A stretch of DNA of 64,000 nucleotides from Aquincolibacterium sp041674705 (GCA_041674705.1 JBAYVF010000002.1:1-64000); one strand, 5' to 3'; positions 27,612 through 37,323 are shown, numbered from the stretch's first letter. Notes: generated by a model from the sequence alone, not told the origin. Made by a program: numbers and translations.

Positions 27612-30600
27612 ATGTTGTCAAAATTCTTTCTGGATCGCCCGGTTTTCGCTTGGGTTATTGCCATTATTCTGATGGTGTTGGGGGTATTGGCTATTTTTCA
27701 ATTACCTATCTCGCAATATCCCCCTATCGCGCCACCTTCCATTGCCATTAGTTCCTTTTATCCAGGAGCTTCAGCTGAGACGGTGGAAAATACCGTGAGC
27801 CAGATCATCGAACAAAAGATGACCGGATTTGAAGATCTGCTCTATATGTCTGCCAAAAGCGATTCAGCTGGTTCCTCCCGTATTGAGTTGACCTTCAGGG
27901 CGGGGACTGATCCGGATCTTGCCTGGTCCAAGGTTCAAAATAAGCTCCAACTCGCCATGGCCAGTCTTCCGGAAGTGGTTCAGCGTTCGGGTGTCACGGT
28001 CGGAAAATCCACGCGGAATTATCTGATCATCGTGGGCTTGATCTCGGAAGACGGCAACATGGACGGTAACGACTTGCGGGATTATGCCCAGTCCAATCTG
28101 GAAAAGGTTCTGGCGCGTGTGCCTGGAGTTGGTGAGGTCGAGAATTTCGGTTCGCAATATTCGATGCGCGTCTGGCTGAATCCCGACAAACTGAACGACT
28201 ATAACCTTACCATAGCAGATATTGTTGCAGCGGTGAAGATTTACAATGTAGAAGTTTCCTCAGGTCAGTTTGGCGGACTTCCGGCAGTGCCAGGCCAGCG
28301 TTTGAACGCCTCTATCATTGTCCAGAATTTACTCCAAACTCCTGAAGAATTTGCCAATATTCCGCTTCGGACCAATCCCGATGGATCCATTGTAAGAGTT
28401 AAGGATGTGGGGCGGACGGAACTGGGGTCTGAATCCTACGATGTTGAGGCCGCCTACAATGGAAAACCTGCCGCGGCCATGGCCATCCGTCAGGCCCCAG
28501 GAGCTAACGCGCTGGATACAGCTGAGGCGGTCAAATCAAAATTGAAGGAAATGAGTCAGTATTTTCCTCAAGGGATGAAGGTGGTCTATCCTTACGATAC
28601 TACACCGATTGTGGAGGTGGCCATCGATGAGGTGGTCAAAACACTTTTTGAGGCGATTCTATTGGTTTTCCTGGTCATGTTTTTGTTCATGGGGAACTTT
28701 CGAGCCACGTTAATCCCGACCATCGCGGTGCCAGTGGTTCTTTTGGGCACCTTCGCTGTGTTGGGGGCTTTCGGGTTTTCCATTAACATGTTGACGATGT
28801 TTGCTATGGTTCTGGCTATTGGTCTTCTGGTGGATGACGCCATCGTGGTGGTCGAAAATGTGGAGCGGATCATGACCGAGGAAGGACTTTCTCCTCGAGA
28901 GGCCACTGCCAAGTCCATGGGGCAAATCACCAGCGCCTTGATCGGTATCGGATTGGTTCTCTCGGCGGTGTTTGGCCCCATGGCGTTCTTCGCCGGTTCG
29001 ACAGGTGTCATCTACCGCCAGTTTTCCGTTACCATTATTGCCTCCATGCTGCTGTCAGTGATTGTGGCTTTGGTCCTGACGCCTGTCCTATGCGCTTCAC
29101 TGCTCAAGCCGGTCACTAAAGGGCATGAACCTGCGGAAAATGCGATCTGGTTCCTCCGGCCGTTCTTTTTGTGGTTCGACAAGAATTTCTTTGGGATCCG
29201 GGATCGTTATCTGGCCGTGGTGAAACATTCTCTAGCCAAAAAATCGCGTTACCTAGTCATTTATGTTGGAATTGTGGCTCTGATCGGATTCCTGTTCATG
29301 CGCCTGCCTACAGGATATTTGCCGGACGAAGACCAGGGAATGTTGCTTTCTCAAATCATTATGCCAACGGGCGCTACTCTGGAGCAGACCCAGGTAGTTG
29401 CGGATGGAGTCCAGCGTTATTTTCAAGAGAACGAGAAAGAGGCAGTGGAATCCTGCATGACAATCTCGGGCATGGGATTCGCAGGAAGAGGGCAAAATAA
29501 TGGCATGGTCTTTGTCAAACTGAAGGACTGGAAACTGCGTCACCGGAAAGATTTGAAAGCCAAAGCCATTGCTGGAAGGGCTATGAGGGCATTCTCGTCC
29601 AATCGCAAGGCGATGATTTTTGTTTTTCCACCTCCAGCTGTTGTTGAGTTAGGCAATGCCCAGGGCGTGGATTTCCAGTTGGTGGATCGTGGTGGTCTTG
29701 GTCACGCTGCTCTGATGGAGGCCCGCAACCAATTGCTTGGCATGGCAACTAAAGATGCACGGCTGGCTAGCGTTCGGCCCAACGGCATGGAAGATGTGCC
29801 CCAGTTCCGGGTGGATGTGGATTGGGAGAAAGCAGGTGCCCTTGGGTTGCCTATCAGCTCAATCCACAGCACCATTTCGGCGGCTTTCGGCAGTGCATAT
29901 ATAAATGATTTCATTCAAGCCGGACGGGTCAAGCGAGTCTATATTCAAGCGGATGCTCCGTATCGCATGCTTCCCAAAGATCTGGAAAAGCTTTATGTCC
30001 GCAACACAGCCGGGAAGATGGTTCCATTTGCATCGTTCGCTTCGACACGATGGACATCTGGTTCTCCTCAGTTAGAGCGTTTTAACGGATTTCCGTCTCT
30101 GAATATCTGGGGGGAGCCTGCTTTACATCGAAGTTCTGGTGAGGCCATGCAGGCCATGGAGGATATCTCTTCAAAGTTGCCTACAGGTATCGGTTATGAC
30201 TGGGCGGGGCTTTCTTATCAGGAAAGGATGGCCACAGCCCAAGGTCCGATTCTCTATATATTTTCTATTTTAGTAATCTTTCTTTGCGTGGCGGCGTTGT
30301 ATGAAAGTTGGAGCATCCCTTTTGTCAATCTGTTGATGTTGCCGTTGGGTGTGTTGGGGGCGTTAATGGCAACTTTTCTGCGCGGATTGCCCAACGATGT
30401 TTATTTCCAGATCGGATTTCTGACAACGATGGGGCTTTCGACCAAGAACGCCATTCTCATCATTCAGTTCATACAAGAACAAATGGGGCAAGGACTGGGA
30501 CTTGTTGAGGCCACCCTTGCTGCAGTAAAGATCCGATTCCGGCCCGTTATCATGACTTCTCTGGCGTTTTTCTTTGGAACGCTACCCCTAGCCACCGCCA

Positions 30601-30791
30601 CTGGCGCCGGTGCTGGTGCCATGAATGCCATTGGCACTGCAGTCACCGGTGGCATGCTTTCAGCTACATTCATTGACCTTATTTTTATTCCGCTGTTCTT
30701 TGTCCTTATATCCAGCCTCTTTGGCAAGCGGCAACCGAAGACCAAAGCGGTCGACGCGGTGATCCCGGCTTTACCGGAGAAAGCGTCATGA
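27612..30791 (+). CDS. RND multidrug efflux transporter (AcrB/MexB, HAE1 family)
   Basis: At 1059 residues it has full family length. The N-terminus (FFLDRPVFAWVIAIILMVLG) is the first membrane helix; the proton-relay pair lies in GLLVDDAIVVVENVERI near residues 408-409, and a C-terminal repeat shows GLSTKNAILIIQF with the conserved lysine near 950. Large periplasmic porter and docking loops follow helices 1 and 7. It exports drugs, detergents or similar compounds using the proton gradient. It lies 11 bases after the adaptor gene and overlaps the outer-membrane factor gene by 4 bases. Confidence 0.96.
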   Translation: MLSKFFLDRPVFAWVIAIILMVLGVLAIFQLPISQYPPIAPPSIAISSFYPGASAETVENTVSQIIEQKMTGFEDLLYMSAKSDSAGSSRIELTFRAGTDPDLAWSKVQNKLQLAMASLPEVVQRSGVTVGKSTRNYLIIVGLISEDGNMDGNDLRDYAQSNLEKVLARVPGVGEVENFGSQYSMRVWLNPDKLNDYNLTIADIVAAVKIYNVEVSSGQFGGLPAVPGQRLNASIIVQNLLQTPEEFANIPLRTNPDGSIVRVKDVGRTELGSESYDVEAAYNGKPAAAMAIRQAPGANALDTAEAVKSKLKEMSQYFPQGMKVVYPYDTTPIVEVAIDEVVKTLFEAILLVFLVMFLFMGNFRATLIPTIAVPVVLLGTFAVLGAFGFSINMLTMFAMVLAIGLLVDDAIVVVENVERIMTEEGLSPREATAKSMGQITSALIGIGLVLSAVFGPMAFFAGSTGVIYRQFSVTIIASMLLSVIVALVLTPVLCASLLKPVTKGHEPAENAIWFLRPFFLWFDKNFFGIRDRYLAVVKHSLAKKSRYLVIYVGIVALIGFLFMRLPTGYLPDEDQGMLLSQIIMPTGATLEQTQVVADGVQRYFQENEKEAVESCMTISGMGFAGRGQNNGMVFVKLKDWKLRHRKDLKAKAIAGRAMRAFSSNRKAMIFVFPPPAVVELGNAQGVDFQLVDRGGLGHAALMEARNQLLGMATKDARLASVRPNGMEDVPQFRVDVDWEKAGALGLPISSIHSTISAAFGSAYINDFIQAGRVKRVYIQADAPYRMLPKDLEKLYVRNTAGKMVPFASFASTRWTSGSPQLERFNGFPSLNIWGEPALHRSSGEAMQAMEDISSKLPTGIGYDWAGLSYQERMATAQGPILYIFSILVIFLCVAALYESWSIPFVNLLMLPLGVLGALMATFLRGLPNDVYFQIGFLTTMGLSTKNAILIIQFIQEQMGQGLGLVEATLAAVKIRFRPVIMTSLAFFFGTLPLATATGAGAGAMNAIGTAVTGGMLSATFIDLIFIPLFFVLISSLFGKRQPKTKAVDAVIPALPEKAS

Positions 30792-32251
30792 GACGAACGC
30801 TTATTCTGATCTTAACGCTGGCGGTGGGACTTAGCGGCTGCACCATGATCCCGAAATACAAGCGGCCGGAAGCTCCGATTCCGGGCCAATGGCCCAACGG
30901 GGCAGCGTATCCGGTCACGAAGCCTGCGACCGGAACTTCAGAGGCCACTCAATTGAAATGGCAGGAATTTTTCACCGATCCAAAGTTGCAAAAGATCATC
31001 GAGACGGCTCTCAAGAACAACCGGGATCTTCGGCTTGCCGCCTTGAATGTGGAAAGAGCACGTGCCCTGTATGGCATTAGCCGGGCCGATCTGCTTCCGA
31101 TTGTTGATGCGGGTGTAGGGGGAAACCAACAACAAGTTTCTGCCGATATTGTTGGTCCCATGGTCAAGAGGACGTCTAAAAACTATGACGTTAATCTGGG
31201 GATTGCTGCCTGGGAGGTCGATTTTTTCGGCCGTATCCGCAGTCTAGAAAAACAAGCGTTGGAGGAATATCTAAATACGGAGGAAGCTCGTCGTAGCGCG
31301 CAGATATCGCTGGTGTCCTCCGTGGCTGAAGCGTATTTGGCCCTGGCGGCGAATCAGGAGAATCTTGCTTTGGCGGAGAGTACCCTTCAGAGCCAGACAT
31401 CCTCCTACAATATGGTGAAGCGGCAGTATGCGCTGGGGGTTGCAAACGGACTGGATCTCCATCGTGCCCAAACGCCGGTGGAAATCGCCCGCCGCGACAT
31501 TGCCCGTTATACGGAATTTGTAGCGCAGAGCCAAAACGCATTGAACCTTCTGGCCGGTTCTCCAGTGCCGGAAGATCTCTTGCCGTTTGATCTGGCCGGT
31601 GTTAGTCCCACGAAAGATATTTCCACGGGCCTATCTTCCGAGGTGCTTCTTAGGCGTCCGGATATTATGGCCGCGGAACATCGGCTAAAAGGCGCCTATG
31701 CCAATATCGGGGCGGCCCGGGCCGCCTTCTTTCCTCAAATTTCACTGACAACCACTCTCGGTACTGCCAGCAACGAGCTTTCGGGCCTGTTCAAAGCTGG
31801 CACGAGTACATGGCTTTATGGGGCGCAAGCTACGATGCCGATCTTCGATGCGCGTACCTGGTTCGCATACAGAGTCAGCAAGGCGGACCGGGAGATCGCG
31901 CTGACCCAGTATGAGAAAGCTATCCAAACGGCTTTCAGAGAGGTGGCTGATACCCTTGCCGTGCGTGGCACTGTGGGACAGCAGGTGACGGCCCAACAAT
32001 CCCTGGTCGATACGCTTGCTGAAACCTATCGATTGTCGAATTTCCGCTATACGAGGGGGATTGACAGCTATCTGGGCGTCCTCGATGCTCAACGGGAGCT
32101 CTTTGCGGCGCAACAGGCATTGGTTCTCCTTCTTCAGGAGAAGTTCGCTAACCGGGTACGTCTTTACGCCGTTTTAGGCGGGGGCGTGGAATATTCTGAA
32201 GCTGCTGAAACCTCTGTGATCAAAAAATTCTTCCGGCTTTTCCGTATTTAA
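30788..32251 (+). CDS. Outer-membrane efflux lipoprotein (OprM/NodT family)
   Basis: The 487-residue protein begins with a lipoprotein signal (MRRTLILILTLAVGLSGC) and has the duplicated TolC-type halves of the OprM family, with typical phrases WQEFFTDPKLQKIIETALKN, NRDLRLAALNVERARA, LLRRPDIMAAEHRLKGAYA and NIGAARAAFFPQI. It forms the outer-membrane channel of the tripartite pump. The ATG overlaps the transporter stop (ATGA), showing translational coupling. No clear terminator follows. Confidence 0.95.
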   Translation: MRRTLILILTLAVGLSGCTMIPKYKRPEAPIPGQWPNGAAYPVTKPATGTSEATQLKWQEFFTDPKLQKIIETALKNNRDLRLAALNVERARALYGISRADLLPIVDAGVGGNQQQVSADIVGPMVKRTSKNYDVNLGIAAWEVDFFGRIRSLEKQALEEYLNTEEARRSAQISLVSSVAEAYLALAANQENLALAESTLQSQTSSYNMVKRQYALGVANGLDLHRAQTPVEIARRDIARYTEFVAQSQNALNLLAGSPVPEDLLPFDLAGVSPTKDISTGLSSEVLLRRPDIMAAEHRLKGAYANIGAARAAFFPQISLTTTLGTASNELSGLFKAGTSTWLYGAQATMPIFDARTWFAYRVSKADREIALTQYEKAIQTAFREVADTLAVRGTVGQQVTAQQSLVDTLAETYRLSNFRYTRGIDSYLGVLDAQRELFAAQQALVLLLQEKFANRVRLYAVLGGGVEYSEAAETSVIKKFFRLFRI

Positions 32252-32332
32252 TATTAAGTCTTTGAATTCGGCAAATTGCGGCGCTCATGGATTTTAAAGA
32301 TGCTGTAACCGACTCGAGAAAACGAGTTCGCT

Positions 32333-32560
32333 ATGATTACAAAAATTGGTATTTGTGCTGGCCAAGTTCTGCTTTGTCTCGAAACACATCAAAGGCAGAT
32401 GCCCGTGAATGTTCTTTTGCGGGAGATCGATGCTTCCTCGGAGCTCATATTAATGGCTGTCGGGTGGCTTGCGCGGGAAAGTTATGTGCATATCCATGGC
32501 GCGGCCCCTATGAGCGGTACCATCTCCTTGAAAAAAGATCCTCCGCACGGTGGCGAATAG
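32333..32560 (+). CDS. Winged-helix protein (DUF2582-like)
   Basis: A 75-residue product: ITKIGICAGQVLLCLETHQ, NVLLREIDASSELILMAVGW, LARESYVHIHG. This matches the small winged-helix DUF2582 pattern (GxxAGxxxxxLxxxx, then LMAxGWLAREx). The role is unknown. The ribosome-binding site is weak. Its product is short and it lies 13 bases before the MarR-type gene, so both may belong to one regulatory unit downstream of the efflux operon. Confidence 0.55.
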   Translation: MITKIGICAGQVLLCLETHQRQMPVNVLLREIDASSELILMAVGWLARESYVHIHGAAPMSGTISLKKDPPHGGE

Positions 32561-32572
32561 AATTTGCTTGGC

Positions 32573-33055
32573 ATGGAAAGGGGAGTCATTTTGGAAGAAA
32601 AGGCAGCGGATTTTTTTAAAAATCTATTTATTTGCTCAAAAGTAATATTAGAAAAAGAGCGTAAAACATTGCGGTGCTGCGGACTTTCGCTTTCTGATTA
32701 TCTTATTTTATCCAGCGTGTATGAAACTCAAGATCTAAAAATGACCGATATCGCGAAAGAACTATTCGTGTCTCGCCCTGTGGCAACTTATGCTGTAGAT
32801 CGTCTTGTTCGGCGAGGTTTGATTAAAAGATGCCGTTCAAAAGATCGCGATCGTCGAATCGTCTTACTCAAAATGACACCAAAAGTGAGGTTTTTACTTA
32901 AGTCGATTCGCGAAAAACAGAGATTATTACTTAAGAACGGTTTTAGTGAACTACCGGAGCATGTCCGAAAGTTGCTTTCCGCTTATTTCCCGCAAATAAG
33001 AGCATTCTCTGGAAAGGATAGCTGCAAGAATCATAAAGGAGATAAGGTCTTATAG
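32573..33055 (+). CDS. MarR-family transcriptional regulator
   Basis: About 160 residues with a MarR winged helix: LSLSDYLILSSVYETQDLKM, TDIAKELFVSRPVATYAVDR, LVRRGLIKRCRSKDRDRRIV. The last piece is the wing with the conserved DxRxxxxxLT-like DRDRRIVLLKMT. MarR proteins bind palindromes and respond to small phenolic ligands or oxidants. The start is uncertain: ATG at 32573 is given, but AAGGGGAG lies 5 bases before an in-frame TTG at 32591, which may be the true start. It follows the winged-helix gene and may control nearby efflux. Confidence 0.85.
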   Translation: MERGVILEEKAADFFKNLFICSKVILEKERKTLRCCGLSLSDYLILSSVYETQDLKMTDIAKELFVSRPVATYAVDRLVRRGLIKRCRSKDRDRRIVLLKMTPKVRFLLKSIREKQRLLLKNGFSELPEHVRKLLSAYFPQIRAFSGKDSCKNHKGDKVL

Positions 33056-33176
33056 AAAAATTATATAAGCATTTTTTTATTACAGGGCTTGATGCCTGTG
33101 ATTTTGGGAAACGTCACTTCCGAGCTATGTTTGTTGTGCGGTGTGGTTCACTAATCTGAAAGGGCAACAGAAATCC

Positions 33177-33284
33177 ATGGTTTGGAGCTGGATTGGTATT
33201 GGAGTTCTCATTTTGGGGTGGCTTGCAATTCTATGGGGACTTATCCGTTTCTTTATGTTCGTGGGCGCTGAAAATGATGACTAA
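33177..33284 (+). CDS. Candidate small membrane protein, 35 aa
   Basis: ATG at 33177 opens a 35-codon frame whose product starts MVWSWIGIGVLILGWLAILW and ends FVGAENDD: one strongly hydrophobic helix and an acidic tail. It overlaps the start of the phosphatase gene (ATG at 33274) by 11 bases, suggesting coupling. AAAGGG lies about 12 bases upstream, a little far. It may be a genuine membrane microprotein or a leader; there is no family I recognise. Confidence 0.35.
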   Translation: MVWSWIGIGVLILGWLAILWGLIRFFMFVGAENDD

Positions 33285-35226
33285 AATCCTCAAATTCCAC
33301 TCGATCCGATGGAAGCTTTTTATTGCTGTTTCACTTCCGCTTTTTATTGTCTCTTTCCTGATTCTTGGCATGGTTTTTTATGACCTTCGAAGGAGCGCTG
33401 TTGAGGGCATGAATCATTACATGGAGGAACTAGCGACGCTATACGCGGAGAAGTTTGACGCAAATTTTTCCTCAGTTGTCCGTGCGGCAGAAGCAACGGC
33501 TGTTTTTCTTTCCGGCGAAGGAACAGCCTCTGAAAGAGATCTCTATCAAATTCTCCGAAATAATGTAGAAAAAAATCCAATTATTTATGGCTCTTCAGTT
33601 GCGTTCGAAGAAAATGCCTCTCAAACGGGGAAAAAGCTGTTTGCGCCTTATGTTCACAGGGGTATTTCTGCAACACTTACTCCATTCCAATCCGACGGAA
33701 AAAATTCTCTGCGAGAAGAAGATATGGCGCAGAAGAACCCAGACTACCGGAATTTCAACTGGTATCGGGCGCCTCGAAAAAAAGGGGGAGGCTATTGGAC
33801 GGAACCTTATTTCGACCCACGGGCCGAAAATACTCTTATCTGCACTTATTCGGTCCCGGTCTTTTCCCGTGGAAAATTCCAAGGGATCGTTTTGGTGGAT
33901 ATCCGGGTCCAGGATCTCCAGAAACTGATCAACAAAAATAGTTTTGTCCGAGAAAACACATTTGCAATCCTTAGTCGCGAAGGACGTTTCGTAAGACATC
34001 CCGATCCAAAACTTAATGTTCAGGAAACCGTATCTTCTGCGGCGATCAAATATCACCGTCCCGAGCTTGTAATGCTTGGCCATAAAATGATGGCAGGAGA
34101 GAAGGGCGTCGTGTTGATGAAAGGCGTTCTGGATTCTCGGAGGGCGATTCTGTTTTACGCGCCCATTCCCAGCACGGGATGGTCATTTGCCGCAATAGTT
34201 CCCGAGAACGAGGTGATGCTCCCCGTTTGGAAAAAACTCTCCAAATTTGGTTTAAGCATGGTTGCAGGTTTCGTCCTGATAGTGGTTATGCTTTTTAGGA
34301 TTTCTTCGAAGATCACAAAGCCGGTTACGGATCTCGCCGCGGCAATTCCGAGGATTGGTAAGGGGAATTTCAATGTTGTATTAAAAGAACGATTCGGCCG
34401 TGACGAGTTGAGCGAGCTGACGGAGTCTTTTAACAAGATGGCGCATGATCTCCAGGCCTACACGGAATCCTTGGTCCGTGAGACCAGCACCCGGCAGCGC
34501 ATGGAAGGAGAACTTCAGTTGGTGCGGAACATCCAGCTTTCTCTTTTCCCTAAAGCGTTTCCGGGTGCAATGGAGTTCGATCTTTTTGCGGAGAACCGGC
34601 CCGCGTATTTCGTGGCTGGCGATTTTTACGATTTCTTTTTTGTCGGGAAAGACACCTTCGTTTTTTCTATCGCGGATGTCTCTGGGAAAGGCATCTCAGC
34701 GGCCATGTTCATGGTGATGGCTCACACGCTGCTGCGTAAGCTTGCCGCTTCAGGAAGAACGCCATCGGAGGTGATTGATGAGATCAATCGCTTTCTTCTT
34801 GGGAAAAATGAGACAGGGATGTTTGTCACGATGTTCCTGGGTTATTACGACATCAAGAATGGAACGGTTCGTTATGCTAATGCGGGGCATCCGCAACCTT
34901 TTTGCATGAATAGCGAGGGAGCTCTTCGAAAATTCGGTGTAGTTACGGGGACTCCTTTGGGTATTTCGGATTCTTCTGGGTATGAGGAGAAAAAGGAGAC
35001 CTTGAGAATTAATGAGACGCTTGTTCTCTATACCGACGGCTTCACAGAGGCAAGGACTCCGTCTGGAGAATTCCTCAATGAAAAACGCTTCCAGGATTTT
35101 ATCGTAGAACAATCACAGATGTCCCCCAAAAGGTTAGGGGAAATGTTATTTCAAAAAGTTACAAGCTTTCAGCAAAAGAAACTTGCCGACGATCTCACTC
35201 TTTTAGTTTTACGCCGTTCTTGCTAA
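33274..35226 (+). CDS. Membrane Cache-HAMP-SpoIIE serine phosphatase
   Basis: The 650-residue protein has a first membrane helix near 15-37, a periplasmic Cache-type sensor (about 40-310; NFNWYRAPRKKGGGYWTEPY and RGKFQGIVLVDIRVQDLQKL are typical double-Cache phrases), a second helix near 325, a HAMP linker (ISSKITKPVTDLAAAI) and a C-terminal PP2C/SpoIIE phosphatase (about 425-650). Metal-ligand and core motifs are visible: AGDFYDFF, SIADVSGKGISAAMFM, RYANAGHPQPF, LYTDGFTEAR. It likely senses a small molecule outside the inner membrane and dephosphorylates an anti-sigma-factor antagonist; no such partner is encoded in this window. The ATG at 33274 is used because it precedes the first helix; 27 codons further upstream are unlikely to be translated. 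Confidence 0.92.
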   Translation: MMTKILKFHSIRWKLFIAVSLPLFIVSFLILGMVFYDLRRSAVEGMNHYMEELATLYAEKFDANFSSVVRAAEATAVFLSGEGTASERDLYQILRNNVEKNPIIYGSSVAFEENASQTGKKLFAPYVHRGISATLTPFQSDGKNSLREEDMAQKNPDYRNFNWYRAPRKKGGGYWTEPYFDPRAENTLICTYSVPVFSRGKFQGIVLVDIRVQDLQKLINKNSFVRENTFAILSREGRFVRHPDPKLNVQETVSSAAIKYHRPELVMLGHKMMAGEKGVVLMKGVLDSRRAILFYAPIPSTGWSFAAIVPENEVMLPVWKKLSKFGLSMVAGFVLIVVMLFRISSKITKPVTDLAAAIPRIGKGNFNVVLKERFGRDELSELTESFNKMAHDLQAYTESLVRETSTRQRMEGELQLVRNIQLSLFPKAFPGAMEFDLFAENRPAYFVAGDFYDFFFVGKDTFVFSIADVSGKGISAAMFMVMAHTLLRKLAASGRTPSEVIDEINRFLLGKNETGMFVTMFLGYYDIKNGTVRYANAGHPQPFCMNSEGALRKFGVVTGTPLGISDSSGYEEKKETLRINETLVLYTDGFTEARTPSGEFLNEKRFQDFIVEQSQMSPKRLGEMLFQKVTSFQQKKLADDLTLLVLRRSC

Positions 35227-35253
35227 GAGGCGCATTTCACAGAAGGAAATCAT

Positions 35254-36825
35254 ATGAACGTTTTCTTGGTTTATGTCAGAGATGAAAATTATTACAGGTT
35301 GCTTCCGAAAAGATTAAATAAAACACGAACGGGTAGTGGGCGGATAAAAATGATGGCATTCCCACCGCTCGCTATTCAAGTTCTCGCTCCGGTCCTGCGC
35401 CAGCACGGACACGAGGTGAGGATGTTTGACATGTGTCATCCCGAGATGCAAGCAGAGAATATCGCTCAGGCGGCAACCATAGAGAAGCCAGATCTGATCG
35501 CTCTTTCCTTTCTCTCGACCACCACCTATCCTGCCACCAAAGACCTGGCCCAGCGGCTAAAATCAGTAGCTCCGAATATCCCGATCATTGCTGGAGGAGT
35601 GTTTACCACCATCAATGCAGAGCATGTTCTGAGAGAATGTTCTCATCTCGATTGTGTGGGGGTCGGGGAAGGTGAGGAGCTACTGCCGGATTATCTAAAC
35701 AACCTTGATGCCCCAGGCTTTGTGGCGGGTCTTGTGTGGCGTAATGAAGGAAAGATCATTCAAAATCCACCTCGCCCGCTTATTCAGGATCTAGATCAAT
35801 TTCCTTATCCTGATCGTACTACGTTGCCGATCGATTACATTGAATCATTGCCACTTGACGTTCCTGCGGTTTTGTCTCTAGATAAATTTTGCACCATGCA
35901 GACATCGCGAGGGTGTCCGTATTCATGCGTTTACTGTGGTATTCCTTTTCTTTCGCAGCACAAAGTGCGCACTCGTTCAGCAGCCCATGTCCTTGGAGAG
36001 ATGCAACAGTTGCATGATATGGGGTATCGCTCCATTTATTTTACAGATGATCACTTTCTGCTCGATGGTAAGCGTATTAATGAGATTTGTCGCGGCATTA
36101 TAGAACGCAAGTTGAAGTTTCAATGGGGTTGTGAAGGCAGGGTTGATTCGATAGCGGTTGATCAACTTCCAATTATGAGCCAGGCTAACTGTAAGTTTCT
36201 AGCGTTTGGTGTGGAGGCCGGTTCTCAAAAAGTGTTAGACCGGCTTAAAAAGAACCAAAGCTTGGTCAAGATTGAGCATGCTATCAGCGAAGCGAAACGG
36301 CAAGGGATCAAAAGAGTCCACGGCTTTTTTGTGGTCGGTTCTCCTGATGAAAACATGGAAGATATCTTGGCGAGTTTCCGTTTTGCTGCCAAACTCAAAC
36401 TCGATACTTTCAGTTTTAACCGCTTGTGCGTCTACCGTGGGACTCCTTTGTGGGGAGAATATGTTAATCGTGGAATTATTGATGACAAGCGAGATTGGGA
36501 TAAATGGTTCAAATGCTCTGACATTGATCCACTCGTCTTGCCGAGTGAGAAAGTAAACGGTTTGCGGATGAAAGGATATGTGAATCTTTTTTCTCAACGG
36601 ATTTTCAAACGTCCCATTCAGACCTTAATACTTCTGATCACTTTTAGCAGGCATATGAAAATCTCGGATCTTTTTAAGCTTCTCTGGAGTCCGTTCCAGA
36701 AACGAGTTTTGACCCGAAAAGCTAATCTTACAGCCAGGATGATGGATTCAGGCCTCACTGAGCCTAAACGAAATAGTTTTCCCATTCCAATCGGTCTGCC
36801 TGTTCAGGCTAGTAGTTCAGAGTAA
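35254..36825 (+). CDS. B12-binding-domain radical SAM protein
   Basis: The 523-residue enzyme has an N-terminal cobalamin-binding Rossmann domain (about 35-150: FPPLAIQVLAPVLRQHGHEV, IPIIAGGVFTT, VGVGEGEELL) and a radical SAM core with CPYSCVYC at about 222-229. GVEAGSQKVLDRLKK is a conserved SAM-site phrase. This group includes methyltransferases and cyclases of the BchE, HpnP and HpnJ kind; the reaction here is not evident. It starts 27 bases after the phosphatase gene with AAGGAAA before the ATG. Alone it cannot be assigned to a pathway. Confidence 0.9.
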   Translation: MNVFLVYVRDENYYRLLPKRLNKTRTGSGRIKMMAFPPLAIQVLAPVLRQHGHEVRMFDMCHPEMQAENIAQAATIEKPDLIALSFLSTTTYPATKDLAQRLKSVAPNIPIIAGGVFTTINAEHVLRECSHLDCVGVGEGEELLPDYLNNLDAPGFVAGLVWRNEGKIIQNPPRPLIQDLDQFPYPDRTTLPIDYIESLPLDVPAVLSLDKFCTMQTSRGCPYSCVYCGIPFLSQHKVRTRSAAHVLGEMQQLHDMGYRSIYFTDDHFLLDGKRINEICRGIIERKLKFQWGCEGRVDSIAVDQLPIMSQANCKFLAFGVEAGSQKVLDRLKKNQSLVKIEHAISEAKRQGIKRVHGFFVVGSPDENMEDILASFRFAAKLKLDTFSFNRLCVYRGTPLWGEYVNRGIIDDKRDWDKWFKCSDIDPLVLPSEKVNGLRMKGYVNLFSQRIFKRPIQTLILLITFSRHMKISDLFKLLWSPFQKRVLTRKANLTARMMDSGLTEPKRNSFPIPIGLPVQASSSE

Positions 36826-37206
36826 ACTGCTTTTCAAAAACAGCCAGTTTTGAAACTCATCTAACGCGGCGAGCCATTTATCTTTGTGATATGCTACGGA
36901 GGTGCGTTTACTGCATGTCTTGGGGAACCCAGTAGGGCTTAAGCTGAAATTGCATTGAACGAATGTCGTAATTGCTATCAATTACGACATTGGTGTAAAC
37001 CGTTTATATTTGTCCACCTCTTGAGCTCCAGACAAACGTATCTGCTTTATCAATAATAAGTTAAGTATAAATCAACCTCTTCAAAACTGGACAAATTGGA
37101 CAAAAAATCCCCTATAAAGACCTCAAAAGGTGCCTTTTAACTCGGTAATTCTGGGATCTCTGTTCACCCATAATTGCTGGATATAATGTAGCGCTTCGAT
37201 TATAAT

Positions 37207-37260
37207 TTCGCCCATTCGTCCCGAGAGGATTGCGGTTCCATGACATCCTAGGGACGCCAA
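37207..37260 (+). pseudogene. Possible decayed tRNA (Glu-like) or attachment-site remnant
   Basis: CGCCCATTCGTC at 37209 recalls the 5' end of the tRNA-Glu at 10880 (CCCCATCGTC), and GGGACGCCA at 37251 equals its last nine bases. The spacing from the TATAAT at 37182 is also similar. The middle is too short (about 50 bases) for a tRNA, so it is not functional as such. It could be chance. Confidence 0.25.
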
Positions 37261-37295
37261 TTCCAAAACCAGGCGTTTCGCCTGGTTTTGGAATT
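37259..37295. repeat. Perfect 17-bp hairpin
   Basis: AATTCCAAAACCAGGCG and its exact complement enclose a three-base loop (TTT). There is no T run after it, so it is not a typical terminator. Confidence 0.7.
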
Positions 37296-37323
37296 ACGTT
37301 CAAAGGCGGGGATTTGAAGTGAG

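Noticed and set aside
36890..36960. Possible cobalamin-like riboswitch (GGTGC and GGGGAACCC words)
   Set aside because: The required B12-box order and the conserved GCCACTG segment are absent, and the following gene start is 500 bases away.
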